A stretch of 64,000 bases of DNA, from assembly GCA_030753265.1 (NCBI GenBank), contig JASMCQ010000032.1, positions 37,361 through 101,360 of the forward strand, read 5' to 3'. The notes beneath the pieces were generated by a model. It was not told where the DNA came from. It saw only the letters and a program-made list of their open reading frames with translations, and ran no database searches. Positions within the stretch are counted from its first letter, which is position 1. Each line of letters starts with the position of its first letter. Below, in pieces: positions 31,485-42,400 of the stretch. This DNA comes from Dehalococcoidia bacterium (GTDB lineage: Bacteria > Chloroflexota > Dehalococcoidia > UBA3495). The position numbers and the translations under genes are program-made.

Positions 31485-32569
31485 CTATTCCCACTTGAAC
31501 AGCCGCACCGCGATCGCGAAGCTGAGGGCCAGCCATACCGTCAGTCCGAGAACGTTCCACCCCTGGGACCAGAGTGCCTCGCCGTCGATTGCTATGTTCC
31601 GCATGGCGTCGGCCAAGTAAGTAAGGGGCAAGAAGTCGGTGATTTCTTGCAGTATCTCCGGCATGGCGCTCCTGGGGAAGAAGATGCCGGAAAGAAACAT
31701 CATGGGCAGGGCGATGACGTTGGCGATGGGCGCGGCCACCTCCTCACTCTTCGCCCAGCCCGAAACGGCGAAACCCATGCTCACGAACACCCCGCCACCA
31801 AGCACGGCCAGCAGCAGAATGGCGCTCAGGCTGCCCGCCAGATGTACGTTGAAGAAGATCACCGCCACACCGACAAGCACCAGGGCCTGGATGATGGAGA
31901 CGGTCAACCGGGTGAACACCTGGGCGAAGAGGAAGCTGGCCGGGTGGACCGGCGTGGCCAGCAGGCGGCGCAAGATGCCCCGGCTTTTCAGTTGCACGAA
32001 GGCGAAGGCCACGCTGAACAGCCCCATCTGCATCAAGGACATGGCGACGATGCCCGGCATCAGGAAGTCGATGAATCGGAGGTTGCGGCTGTTCACCGGC
32101 TGGGCGTCGATGGGGAAGCGGCGAGGCGCGCCGGCCATGGCGAAGGTCATCTCGTCCAGAAGCTGGCGCACGATGGTCCGGCCAACCTGGGTCTCCCCGG
32201 GCTGGCCATCGTTGTAATAAAGTTGCACGGTCGCCGGGACGCTGGAGTGCCCGAACTCCTCGGGAATGATCAGCACCAGGGCCCGGTCGCCATCGGCCAA
32301 GGCCTGCCGCTCTTCCTCCTCGGTACCGTGCAGGGATACGTCAAAGGATTCGATGTTCGACAGGTTGTTGACGAAGCTGCGCGACGCCTCGCTGTCGGCC
32401 AGGTCGATTACACCCAGGTCCACCGCCCCCAGGGCGCCGAAATTGAGCATGCCGAATATCACCATGATCACCAGGGGGAGGAAGAAGGTCCAGAAGATGG
32501 CCTGCCGGTTGCGAAACCACATCTTCAGCGAGGCCACGGTCAGCGCCAGGGTGGGGTTAGTCCTCCACA

Positions 32570-32570
<1 letters not shown>
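31485..32570 (-). CDS. ABC-2 type transporter permease
   Basis: A 361-residue membrane subunit of an exporter. One transmembrane helix near residues 25-45 (ILWTFFLPLVIMVIFGMLNF on a rough reading) is followed by a large extracytoplasmic domain to about residue 175. Five helices in the C-terminal half include VSIIQALVLVGVAVIFF and ALPMMFLSGIFFP, the layout of DrrB/YhgE-type ABC-2 permeases. It overlaps the ATPase stop by one base (TAATG). Substrate may be a drug or lipid, which cannot be told from sequence. Confidence 0.9.
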
Positions 32571-33349
<779 letters not shown>

Positions 33350-33819
33350 ACCGTGCCGCCGCCCGGAAATTCACCGCGACGTACGCGAAGATCGTAGACT
33401 ACTAGCATAAACCCTCATCAGCCCTCGTGCCTCATTCCTTAGCTGACTTTTCTGTTGTCGCCCGCCCACTCACCCCCGTCATTCCGGCGAAGGCCGGAAT
33501 CCAGACGCATCTCCAATCACCTGTGCGAGTGTCGCAGACAGACCTGGTCGGCTGGATTCCGGCTTTCGCCGGAATGACGGAGCGGGGGCGCCAGCTTCGT
33601 GGAGCGCCCTGTTCTTAGGGCGGAGAAATAGACGCCCTCGCCTTGGGTTCGAAGGGCGTCGACCTTACCCGGCTCGATGCCCGGCGGATGCACCAGGCGG
33701 CCTGTGCTAGAATGGACGCGGCTAGCCGGGGGGTGAGGAATCATCGTGCTTGACGGGCTTGTGGCTCGAAACCGGGATGGGGCTGGCCGCCCTCCATACA
33801 CTGCCGCCGAGGCGGCGCC
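33350..33819. other. 470-base gap with repeat family A and a weak promoter
   Basis: Divergent spacer between the ABC exporter and sbcC. It holds the inverted repeat at 33477-33580 and a TAGAAT -10-like hexamer at 33708-33713 on the plus strand, about 105 bases before sbcC. I see no gene. Confidence 0.5.
33477..33580. repeat. Inverted repeat, family A, copy 2
   Basis: CATTCCGGCGAAGGCCGGAA on the left is mirrored by TTCCGGCTTTCGCCGGAATG on the right with about 50 bases between. The left arm is nearly identical to the copy at 20874. Confidence 0.85.
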
Positions 33820-36405
33820 ATGATACCCCTGCGCCTGAGTTTGAAGAACTTCCTCTGCTACCGGGAGGACGTACCGAGCCTCGACTTCACCGGGATTCAC
33901 GTGGCCTGCCTCTGCGGTCCCAACGGACACGGCAAATCGGCTTTGCTCGATGCCATCACCTGGTGCCTGTGGGGCCGGGCCCGGGGCAAGACCCACGACG
34001 ACCTGATCTCCTACGGCGCCGACGAGTGCCGCGTCGAGTTGGAGTTCCAGGCCCGGGACACCCCATACCGCGCCGTGCGGGCCCACGCCCGGGGCGGGGG
34101 CCGGCGCCGCCAGGGGGTCACCGACCTGCAGCTTCAGGTCCTGAGCGCCGGTGAGTCCAAGCCCATCACCGGCAATCAGATCCGGGAGACCCAGGCCCGG
34201 ATCGACCAGATCGTCGGCATGGACTACGACACGTTCATCAACTCCGCCTTCCTGCTTCAAGGGCGGGCCGACGAGTTCAGCAACAAGACCCCCGCGGACC
34301 GCAAGGCAGTGCTGGCCAAGATCCTCGGGTTGGCGGCCTACGACCGGCTGCAGGCCCGCGCCAGGGAGTGGCTGGACGAGAGCCGGAACGCCTCCGCCGA
34401 GACGGAAGGGGCCTTGGGCCAGATGCGCCGCCAGGTCGAGGAGATTGGGGACCCCTCCGAAGAGCTGGCCGGGATCGAGTTACGTTTGCAGCAGGTCGAC
34501 CCGCAACTGGAGGAGCGCCGCCGCGAAGTGGAGGAGCTGGTGCGGACGGTGGCCGATCTCGAACGAAAAGGTGCTCAGCTGGACGAGCTGCAACGGCAGA
34601 TGGAGGGCATCCGCCGGGAGGCAGTCCACCTCGAATCCGCCGTGGCGGCCGGCCGGGCCCGGGTCGACCAGTATCAGGACCTGCTTCTACAGGCGGATTC
34701 AGTCCGGCAGGGGGCCGTCCGGCTGGACGAGGCCCGGCGCCGCTTCATTGCCCTGGAAGAGGCCCGCCAGGCCTTCGATACGCTCGTTGAGGCCCGGCAA
34801 ACTCTGACGAGGGCCATCGACGGCGCCCGCGCCCGCCTGGAAGCCCAGGGGGAACAGCTTCGGCGCCGAGTGGAGGTGGAGCTGCCCGATAAGGCGCGGG
34901 CGGAAGCGGACCTGGTCAAAGAGCTGGATAAGACCCGGCTCCGGCTGCCGGCGCTGGAAGTGGAAGAACAGGCTCTTCGCACCCGTCGGGATGACCAGCA
35001 AACCCTGGCCACCCGCGCCGGTGAGGCCCAGAGCGTCGCCGAGCGTTACGAGGCGGAAGGGAGGGAGCTTCGCGCCAAGCTGGAGTTGCTTCAACGCACC
35101 GGCCACCAGGATGCGATGTGCCCTCTGTGCCAGTCTCCCCTGGGTGAAGACGGCTGCGGACGCCTGTCGGAAACCTACCGAGTAGACATCGAAGCCAAGC
35201 GCGATCTGTACCGCCAGAACGCCTCCAAGCTGCGAGAGCTTGAGGCCGAGCGCGCCGCCCTGGAGCGGGACCTGCCCGGCCGGGAACAGGCCTTGGCCCA
35301 GGCTCAACGGGAAGCCGGGGTCAAGATCAACGACCTGGAGCGGGCCATCCAAGAGTCGCGGGCGGCCCGGGAGGAGTTGGACCAGGCCAAGACTCAGCTA
35401 TCTACCACCTCGGCATCCCTGGCCTCCGGGGATTTCGCCGCCGATGAGCAGGGCCGGCTCGCGGCGCTGGACCTCCGAATCAACACCCTCGGCTACGACG
35501 AAGCGGCTCGCCGGCAGACCTACACGCAGATTCAGGAGCTGGAGCCCTATGCCGCAAAACTCCGCCAACTCTCGGATGCGGAAACCAACCTGCCCCAAGA
35601 GCAGGCGTCGGTCACCGGGACCGAGGAGATGCTGCGGCGTCGAAAGAGCGAGGCAGAGCAGCTTCAAGAGCAACACCGAAGCGACGAAGCGGCAACAGCC
35701 GCGCTGCCCCAGTGGGAGGCCAGACGTAAGGAGGCCGAGGCAGCTCAGAAAGAGTTGGAGGGGCAAAGACAGCACGCCATCGACCGCCGGGGTTACCTGC
35801 GGGGCCAGGTGGAGCGGCTGGAAGGTCTCGAACTGGAGATGGCCGGCATCTCGGCCCGCCTGTCCGGCTCGCAAGAAGACCAGGGCATCTACCAGGAGCT
35901 GGTCACCGCCTTCGGCCGCCAGGGTGTCCAGGCCATGCTCATCGAGACGGTGGTCCCCCGGCTGGAGGAGGAGGCCAACGGGCTGCTGGGACGCATGACG
36001 GACAACCGGATGCAGGTGAAGCTCGAGACCCAGCGGGAACGGCGCACCGGGCGCGGCGACCCCATCGAGACCCTGGAGATTCAGGTGAGCGATGAGCTGG
36101 GCCCCCGCAGCTACGAGATGTACAGCGGCGGCGAGGCCTTCCGCGTCAACTTGGCCCTGCGCATCGCGCTGTCCAAGGTGCTGGCCCAACGGATGGGCGC
36201 GCCCATGCCCACCCTGTTTATCGACGAGGGGTTCGGCACCCAGGACACGGCCGGTCGGGAGCGGGTCCTGGATGTGATCGGCGCGATCCAGAGCGACTTC
36301 GAAAAGATCATCGTCATCACCCACCTGGAGGATTTGAAGGAGATGTTCCCGGTCACCATCGAGGTCCAGAAAGGGGACTCCGGCTCCACATTCTGGTTAA
36401 GCTAG
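33820..36405 (+). CDS. sbcC: SbcC/Rad50-like SMC-family ATPase
   Basis: An 861-residue DNA-repair ATPase. The N-terminus MIPLRLSLKNFLCYRE and Walker A GPNGHGKSALLDAITWCLWG near residues 34-53 are followed by FINSAFLLQGRADEFSNKTP. Long coiled coils flank a zinc hook CPLC at residues 434-437, at the exact middle of the chain. The end has YSGGEAFRVNLALRIALSK and Walker B PTLFIDEGFGTQD. SbcC normally works with the nuclease SbcD, but no sbcD lies beside it; the only metallophosphoesterase in the window is YhaO. The ATG has a modest GAGG upstream. Confidence 0.92.
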   Translation: MIPLRLSLKNFLCYREDVPSLDFTGIHVACLCGPNGHGKSALLDAITWCLWGRARGKTHDDLISYGADECRVELEFQARDTPYRAVRAHARGGGRRRQGVTDLQLQVLSAGESKPITGNQIRETQARIDQIVGMDYDTFINSAFLLQGRADEFSNKTPADRKAVLAKILGLAAYDRLQARAREWLDESRNASAETEGALGQMRRQVEEIGDPSEELAGIELRLQQVDPQLEERRREVEELVRTVADLERKGAQLDELQRQMEGIRREAVHLESAVAAGRARVDQYQDLLLQADSVRQGAVRLDEARRRFIALEEARQAFDTLVEARQTLTRAIDGARARLEAQGEQLRRRVEVELPDKARAEADLVKELDKTRLRLPALEVEEQALRTRRDDQQTLATRAGEAQSVAERYEAEGRELRAKLELLQRTGHQDAMCPLCQSPLGEDGCGRLSETYRVDIEAKRDLYRQNASKLRELEAERAALERDLPGREQALAQAQREAGVKINDLERAIQESRAAREELDQAKTQLSTTSASLASGDFAADEQGRLAALDLRINTLGYDEAARRQTYTQIQELEPYAAKLRQLSDAETNLPQEQASVTGTEEMLRRRKSEAEQLQEQHRSDEAATAALPQWEARRKEAEAAQKELEGQRQHAIDRRGYLRGQVERLEGLELEMAGISARLSGSQEDQGIYQELVTAFGRQGVQAMLIETVVPRLEEEANGLLGRMTDNRMQVKLETQRERRTGRGDPIETLEIQVSDELGPRSYEMYSGGEAFRVNLALRIALSKVLAQRMGAPMPTLFIDEGFGTQDTAGRERVLDVIGAIQSDFEKIIVITHLEDLKEMFPVTIEVQKGDSGSTFWLS

Positions 36406-36470
36406 CCGGGTGTGCTATATACCGGCCTTTGGGTGGATGGCTAGACTTGATTGGGGGAGGAAATCCCCCC

Positions 36471-36497
36471 AAGTCCCCCTTTTATAAAGGGGGACTT
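36471..36497. repeat. Palindrome AAGTCCCCCTTT-TAT-AAAGGGGGACTT (family B), possible sbcC terminator
   Basis: Perfect 12-bp stem with a 3-base loop, 66 bases after the sbcC stop. The sequence belongs to the same family as the palindrome inside ileS at 41916. No T-run follows, so termination is only possible, not shown. Confidence 0.8.
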
Positions 36498-36643
36498 GAA
36501 CGGGACCAATTCTTCGTCGGCTTTGCCAATTTGATCGCGGCACTGTGACCGGGCGTCCACCTTTAGGTCTCAGAGCGGGCCCCGGTTAACCTCTGCCTTG
36601 CAATGGCGAGGCCCAAGGTGAGCAATCTGCTTTCGGAGAAGGA

Positions 36644-37126
36644 ATGGCGAAAGACCAGCACCCAGAAGTATGTGTGAGGCGGGCCGTTTCGGGTGACCTG
36701 AATACCCTGGTGGAGTTCAACGCGGCCATGGCCTGGGAGACCGAGGGGAAGACCCTGGACTTGGCGCGGCTGCGGGACGGCGTCACCGCCGTGCTCGAAC
36801 AGGACGCCTTGGGCTTTTACCTCGTGGCGGAGCTGTCGGGACGGGTTGTGGGCCAGTTGCTCGTTACCACCGAGTGGAGCGATTGGCGCAACGGCCTCTT
36901 CTGGTGGATACAGAGCGTATATGTCGAGGCCGGCCACCGCCGGCTGGGGGTGTACAGCACGCTGCACCGCCACGTTCAGGCAGAGGCCCGGCGTCAAGAC
37001 AATGTGTGCGGCCTGCGGCTCTACGTTGACCGGGACAACCACGTGGCCCGGCAGGTGTACGACAGCCTGGGAATGCAAAACGCCCACTACGACATGTTGG
37101 AAATCGACTTCGTGCTGGAGCGGTAG
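36644..37126 (+). CDS. GNAT-family N-acetyltransferase
   Basis: A 160-residue acetyltransferase fold: VCVRRAVSGDLNTLVEFNAA at the start, then VGQLLVTTEWSDWRNGLFWW, the strand WIQSVYVEAGHRRLGVYSTL that leads into the acetyl-CoA pyrophosphate loop (RRLGVY, a degenerate Q/RxxGxG/A), and LRLYVDRDNHVARQVYDSLG near the end. GGAGAAGGA precedes the ATG. The substrate is unknown. The PPOX-type gene follows after 18 bases, so the two are likely co-transcribed. Confidence 0.85.
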   Translation: MAKDQHPEVCVRRAVSGDLNTLVEFNAAMAWETEGKTLDLARLRDGVTAVLEQDALGFYLVAELSGRVVGQLLVTTEWSDWRNGLFWWIQSVYVEAGHRRLGVYSTLHRHVQAEARRQDNVCGLRLYVDRDNHVARQVYDSLGMQNAHYDMLEIDFVLER

Positions 37127-37144
37127 AACACAGGAGGAGGTCAG

Positions 37145-37561
37145 ATGCAAGACAAGGTACGGCAGTTCGTCGCCGAGCACCACCGCGGCGTGCTCACCAC
37201 CTTTCGCCGGAATGGAGCGGCTCAGATGAGCATCATCACCTGCGGTCCAACCAGAGATGGGGTCGGCTTCACCACCACCGAGGACCGAGCCAAGCTGCGA
37301 AACTTGAAACGGGACCCGCGCTGCTCCCTGCTCGTCTCCACGGACAACTGGCGGAGCTTCTTCGTGCTGGAAGGGCACGCCGAGCTACTCACCCCCGGCA
37401 ACACCGACGCCGAGGAGCTGCGGCTGGCGCTACGGGACGTATATGTAGCGGCCGCCGGCCAGGAGCACCCCAACTGGGAGGAGTACGACCAGGCCGTTCG
37501 CGACGACCAGCGTTCGGTGGTGATAGTGGTGCCCGAGCATGTTTATGGGTTGAGGATGTAG
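37145..37561 (+). CDS. Pyridoxamine 5'-phosphate oxidase-fold (PPOX class) protein
   Basis: A 138-residue split-barrel flavin- or F420-binding protein. The N-terminal HHRGVLTTFRRNGAAQMSII is followed by a short strand pattern GVGFTTTEDRAKLRNLKRDP and CSLLVSTDNWRSFFVLEGHA, which match PPOX-class proteins such as the F420-dependent Rv1155-like group. Cofactor and substrate are not decided by the sequence. AGGAGGTC precedes the ATG. A decayed partial copy of its C-terminal half lies 240 bases downstream. Confidence 0.85.
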   Translation: MQDKVRQFVAEHHRGVLTTFRRNGAAQMSIITCGPTRDGVGFTTTEDRAKLRNLKRDPRCSLLVSTDNWRSFFVLEGHAELLTPGNTDAEELRLALRDVYVAAAGQEHPNWEEYDQAVRDDQRSVVIVVPEHVYGLRM

Positions 37562-37719
37562 GGGGGGCAGGCTGCCGCGCCAGAACACGTCCGATTACGC
37601 GCATTGACACACTGACATGGGCAGCATACCGTAATATATGCATATAGGCTGACTCTGAACTGTCCCCTTCATGGGGTGCGTGCTTAGGGCTGGGGTGAAA
37701 TCTGAGGAGGAAACCCGGA

Positions 37720-37791
37720 ATGCTAAGAGTAGGAGTCAGCCTTCACTATCGTGGCCATATCCGGAAGGTGATTTCATGCCTAACTAGATAA
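37720..37791 (+). CDS. 23-codon ORF with a strong Shine-Dalgarno
   Basis: TGAGGAGG precedes an ATG by ten bases, and the frame reads MLRVGVSLHYRGHIRKVISC and three more residues before TAA. It lies just ahead of the PPOX remnant in another frame. It could be the 5' end of a gene broken by rearrangement or a short leader peptide. Confidence 0.25.
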   Translation: MLRVGVSLHYRGHIRKVISCLTR

Positions 37792-37799
37792 TTTCGTAG

Positions 37800-37997
37800 G
37801 TTGTCGCCGTCGGGCACCTGATACCTACCCCCGCCAACACCGACGCCGGGGAACTGCGGCTGGCGTTGCAAGAGGTATACGTGGCGGCCGCCGGTCAGGA
37901 TCACCCCGACTGGGAAGAGTACGACCAAGCCGTGGTGGACGACAAGTGTTCCGTCATTATCGTGGCGCCGAGGCATATCCATGGGACCAGCGTGTAG
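37800..37997 (+). pseudogene. Decayed C-terminal half of a second PPOX-class gene
   Basis: The frame ending at TAG 37995-37997 reads LIPTPANTDAGELRLALQEV, then YVAAAGQDHPDWEEYDQAV and VDDKCSVIIVAPRHIHG. It is a close match to residues 80-136 of the intact gene at 37145 (LLTPGNTDAEELRLALRDVY...). The N-terminal half with the flavin site is missing and no start codon fits. It is a truncated tandem duplicate. Confidence 0.85.
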
Positions 37998-38030
37998 AAG
38001 AATAACTAGAAACTCAGTGCATACTGCCGG

Positions 38031-38059
38031 TTGACAGTAACTCCGGAGTATATTACAGT
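38031..38059 (+). promoter_or_regulatory. Promoter of the orphan gene at 38087
   Basis: Consensus TTGACA at 38031-38036, a 17-bp spacer and TACAGT at 38054-38059. Confidence 0.65.
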
Positions 38060-38086
38060 ATCTACAGTCTACTAAGGAGGTGCTGT

Positions 38087-38557
38087 GTGCCTGAACCTGC
38101 CAAAGTTTTCTTGCTTGCTTACAGGTCGCTGCCGGAAAAAGATCAGCAAGACGTGGCGGCGCTTCTCTTTGATGAACCAGCCGCACGACGAGTCTTCGTC
38201 CACAAATTTTCAGAAATCTTAATGGATGGATCGGAAGACGCAACTCTTCCGCCTAGTTATCCAGCTACCCCCATCAGGTCAAATCGGCGGATCGTTTACG
38301 ACACTCCAGGAGAGTTATCTGGCTCCATCAGAGGTCACCAGGTTTCAGTTTCGCAGTTTCCCGGCCGCAATTTCAGGACCATGATAGACGGAACGGATTA
38401 TAGACGACTCCCGATGGACCTGGTGGAGGGTCAGCTGGGGCTCCAGGTGAACCGCAAATCGGACGGCGGGAATTCAGAAACGCATGCACGTGCTATCTAC
38501 CGACACTTTGTAGATCGCTATAACGGCGGGGACCAAACTGTGGTGATGAGCCCTTAG
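38087..38557 (+). CDS. Hypothetical protein of unlike base composition
   Basis: I do not recognise this 156-residue protein. The GTG start is supported by AAGGAGGTG and a consensus promoter. The N-terminal 50 residues look helical (KVFLLAYRSLPEKDQQDVAA, then RRVFVHKFSEILMDG), and the rest is polar with no cysteine motif or membrane helix. Its base content and codon choice are clearly AT-richer than its neighbours (for example AAAGTTTTCTTGCTTGC), which together with the decayed gene next to it suggests a recently acquired segment. Confidence 0.65.
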   Translation: MPEPAKVFLLAYRSLPEKDQQDVAALLFDEPAARRVFVHKFSEILMDGSEDATLPPSYPATPIRSNRRIVYDTPGELSGSIRGHQVSVSQFPGRNFRTMIDGTDYRRLPMDLVEGQLGLQVNRKSDGGNSETHARAIYRHFVDRYNGGDQTVVMSP

Positions 38558-38597
38558 ACTCATGACCAGCTCCTGTTAGTCGCCCTTGCCATGGGCA

Positions 38598-39413
38598 CTA
38601 CCCCTGACACCCTGGGCAGAAGCAGGTGCCGCGGACGCGGATGGCGTCGATGGGGCATCCACAACGGGGGCAGGGGTCGCCGGGTTTGCGGGGAATGGTC
38701 CAGGCGTTCAGTTCCGTGGGAGGGTCGGGCTGGCCGTTGGCCCGGCTTTTGTCGTATAGGGCCACGGCGGCGCTGAGGGCGGCCACGATGCCGTCCCGGA
38801 GCCGGGAGATTTCATCGCCGGACAGGTCCGAGGCGGGGCGCAAGGGGTGAATGCCCGCCAGGAACAGGAACTCGTCGGCGTACAGGTTGCCGATCCCCGC
38901 CGCGATAGACTGCTCCAGTATCAGGGCCTTGATTGGAGCGATTCTCCCGTCAAGGCTCCGGGCCAGGGTGTCCGCGGTGAAGTCGTCGCCCAGCGGGTCC
39001 GGGCCGAGGACGGGCAAGACATCGTCGGAGTCGGATGCCAACCACAACTTGCCGAACTTACGCCCGTCCACGAACCGCAGCTCGCGGCCGTCGTCCAGGT
39101 AGAAGGTGTGGCGAAGCATCCGGGGTTCGGGCTCGGACCTTGGGTGGACCTGCAAGCCGCCGGTCATGCCGAGGTGGATGATGAGGGTGAGGGGGGTTCG
39201 CGAGTCGCCCCTACGCAAGGGCAGGAGCAGGTACTTGCCCCGCCGGTTGACGGCCTGCACCGCGCCGCCGGTGAGCCCCAGGACAAAATCTTCCAGGGAG
39301 GGCGTCCGGACGGTCTTGGCCCAGCCGATATTGGCGCCGGTGAAGGTGCGTCCGGGCAGCCCCGCCTGAACGAGATAGCACCTGGCGTTTTCGACCTCGG
39401 GTAGCTCAGGCAT
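38598..39413 (-). CDS. mutM: Formamidopyrimidine-DNA glycosylase
   Basis: Removes 8-oxoguanine and formamidopyrimidines and cuts the strand by beta,delta-elimination. The N-terminal PELPEVE supplies the catalytic Pro2 and Glu3. LIIHLGMTGGLQVH and RFVDGRKFGKLWL lie mid-chain, the helix-two-turn-helix has IAAGIGNLYADEFLF, and the C-terminal zinc finger is CPRCGCPIDAI...CFCPGCQ. 271 residues is standard. It follows ileS on the same strand with only seven bases between, so it is likely co-transcribed with it. Confidence 0.95.
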   Translation of the reverse strand: MPELPEVENARCYLVQAGLPGRTFTGANIGWAKTVRTPSLEDFVLGLTGGAVQAVNRRGKYLLLPLRRGDSRTPLTLIIHLGMTGGLQVHPRSEPEPRMLRHTFYLDDGRELRFVDGRKFGKLWLASDSDDVLPVLGPDPLGDDFTADTLARSLDGRIAPIKALILEQSIAAGIGNLYADEFLFLAGIHPLRPASDLSGDEISRLRDGIVAALSAAVALYDKSRANGQPDPPTELNAWTIPRKPGDPCPRCGCPIDAIRVRGTCFCPGCQG

Positions 39414-39420
39414 CGCCGTT

Positions 39421-42400
39421 TCAGACCCGCCGGACCCCCAGCGTCACCTCTTCGCCGTTCACCTTCACGACTTGCGCCCTGACCCCTTCCGGCGGAGGCT
39501 CGTCCCGCAGGTCTTCGCTAAGCGTTTCTTTCCGGATGTACTCGCCGGTGCTTGCCGCCTCCAGCACCCGGCGGATGGATGCGGGCGCCTGGTAGTAGGT
39601 GACCACCCGGTCGGTAATCTCGAACTCTTCGGCCCGCCGGTAGTTTTGGATGTGATGCGTCAGCTCCCGGGCGGTCCCCTCGTCTTTCAGCTCCGCCGTG
39701 ATGATCACGTCGAGGCCAACCATGTAGCCACCCTCGAGGGCTACCCAATAATGTCGCTCGACCCCTTCCGGGGGAGTCCAGCTCACTTCAACCACGCACT
39801 CGGTTTGGTCTCCGGCAGATTCCAACGCCCGCCGGTACAGGTCTGAGGATTCGTCCAGGGGGACAAGCTCTTTGACGTTGAGTTCGTCCAGAATTTGAGG
39901 GCTGATCCACGCGAGATATTTGTCTTCTTCCTGGGATCTCGGTTTGACTAGAACGTTCGCCAGAGGCTGACGCACCTTTAGCCCGGCCCGCGACCGGACG
40001 CCCCGGCCCATGCTGGCGATCCGCATGGCCAGCCGGGTGGCTTCCATCAAGAGGCGGTCGACCAGCAACGGGTCGGCCGCCGGGAATTCCGCCAGGTGCA
40101 CGCTGTCGGGAGCTTCGGGGTCCACCGAGCAGACCAGTCCCTGGTAGATTTCCTCGGCCACGAAGGGGGCCAGCGGCGCCATCAGCTTGGCCAGGGTGAC
40201 CAGGCAGGTGTACAGGGTGATGTAGCCCGAGAGCTTGTCGCCGTCGTTCTCGCTCCGCCAGAACCGGCGGCGGCTGCGGCGCACGTACCAGTTGGAGAGC
40301 TGGTCGATGAACTCCTGAATCCGGCGACCCGCGTTGGTGGGGTCGTAGCCGTCCAGGTGGGCGTCCACCTGGGACACCAGGGTGTTCAACTCGGAAAGGA
40401 TCCAGCGGTCCAGCTCGCCCTCCGGCCGCCAGCCCTCGGGTGTTTGCTCGGGATGAAACTTGTCGATGGACGCGTAGTTGGTGAAGAACGAGTAGACGTT
40501 CCACAGTGTCAGCAGGACCCGCCGCAGCGTCTCTTTCACCAGCCGGGCGGAGAACCGCCGGGGCTCGCCGGGGTGGGACGCGGTGAACAGGTACCAGCGC
40601 AGGGCGTCGGCGCCGTGCTCGTCGAGCACGCCAATCGGCTCCACGACGTTGCCCACCCGCTTGCTCATCTTGCGGCCCTTCTCGTCCAGGACCAGGCCCA
40701 GGCAGATGACGTTCTTGTAGGATGGCTCCCCGGTCAGCAGCGTGGACAGAGCGTGCAGGCTGTAGAACCAGCCCCGGGTCTGGTCCACCGCCTCGCAGAT
40801 GTAATCGGCGGGGAATTTCCCCACCTCCTTGAGTTTATCCACATCGTCATTTCTGAGAACGTGCCACTGGGCGAAGGGCATGGCACCCGAGTCGAACCAG
40901 GCGTCCATCACCTCGGGGATGCGGCGCATCCGGCCATTGCACCCGCCGGCGGCGCAATCTAACTCGATTTCATCCACGAAGGGCCGGTGGAGGTCCAGTC
41001 CGTCCAGCCGGTCCCGGTGCTCCGGCGCCGCGTGCTGCTTCAACTCGTCGACGCTGCCCACGCAAAGCTGGTGACGGCAACTCGGACATTGCCAGATGGG
41101 TATCGGGGTGCCCCAGTACCGCTCTCTGGAGATGGCCCAGTCCACGTTGTTGCGCAGCCACTCGCCGAAGCGGCCGTCTTTAATGTAGTCCGGATACCAG
41201 TTGATCTTGCCGTTGCCGTTGACCAGCTTATCTTTGAAGGCTGTCGTGCGGATGTACCACGAACTCTTGGCGTAGTAGAGCAGGGGAGTGTCGCATCGCC
41301 AGCAGAAAGGGTAGGTGTGCTTGTAGATGTCCCGGTGGAACAGCAGCCCCCGTTCCTTGAGGCCGGCCATGATGTCTTTGTCGGCGTCTTTGACGAACTT
41401 GCCGGCGAACGGGTAGTTGCCCGTAACCTTGCCCAGCAGGTCCACCGGCTGGACGAAGGCCAGCTCCTTTTCCCGGCCCAAGTTCAGGTCCTCATCTCCG
41501 AAGGCCGGGGCGATGTGGACGATGCCGGTGCCGTCGTCCATGGAGACGAAGCCCGCGCCCACGACTTGGGGCGCCAGCCCGGTGGCCGGTTCCAGGTCCA
41601 CGACGGTGCCGCCGCCGCGGGCCTCCCGCCGGACGAACCGCCGGAACTCCACGCCGTATTCCTCTGGAGGGAACAAAGGCTGGTACCCGACGCCCACCAG
41701 GTCGGACCCCTTCAGGGTAGCGACTACCCTGTAGTCCTGGCGGAGGTTGGCTTCCAGCAGCGGGGTGGCCAGCACCAGCCGCTGCACGGTTTCATCCTGC
41801 TCCAGCTCCACCACCGAATAGTCGGACGCCTCGTCCACGGCCAAGGCCGTATTGCCGGGCAGCGTCCACGGCGTAGTGGTCCAGGCCAGCAGGTAGGTGG
41901 GGACTTGTGAATTCAAAATCCCCCTTTCTCCCCCCTTTAACAAAGGGGGGTTGGGGGGGATTTCCACCCGGAATTTCACGAACACCGAGGGGTCCGGCGT
42001 GTTCTCTTTGTAGCCCAGGGCCACTTCATGGGAGCTGAGGCTGGTGACGCATCGGGGGCAGTGGGGGGTGCCCCGCATGTTCTGGCTGAGCAGGCCCTGG
42101 TCCCAGAGGGTTTTGAGTATCCACCAGCCGGACTCGATGTAATCGTTATCCAGGGTCACGTAAGGGTGGTCCATGTCCACCCAGTAGCCGATGCGGTCGG
42201 TCAGGGTTTCCCACTCCTTAAGGTAGTGGAAGACGCTCTCCCGGCACTTCTGGTTGAATTTCTCGATGCCGTACTCTTCGATGTCCCACTTGCTGGTGAG
42301 GCCCAGGCCCTTCTCCACCTCCAACTCCACCGGCAGCCCGTGGGTGTCCCAGCCGCCTTTGCGCAGGCAGCGGTACCCCTTCATCGTCCGGTGGCGGCAG

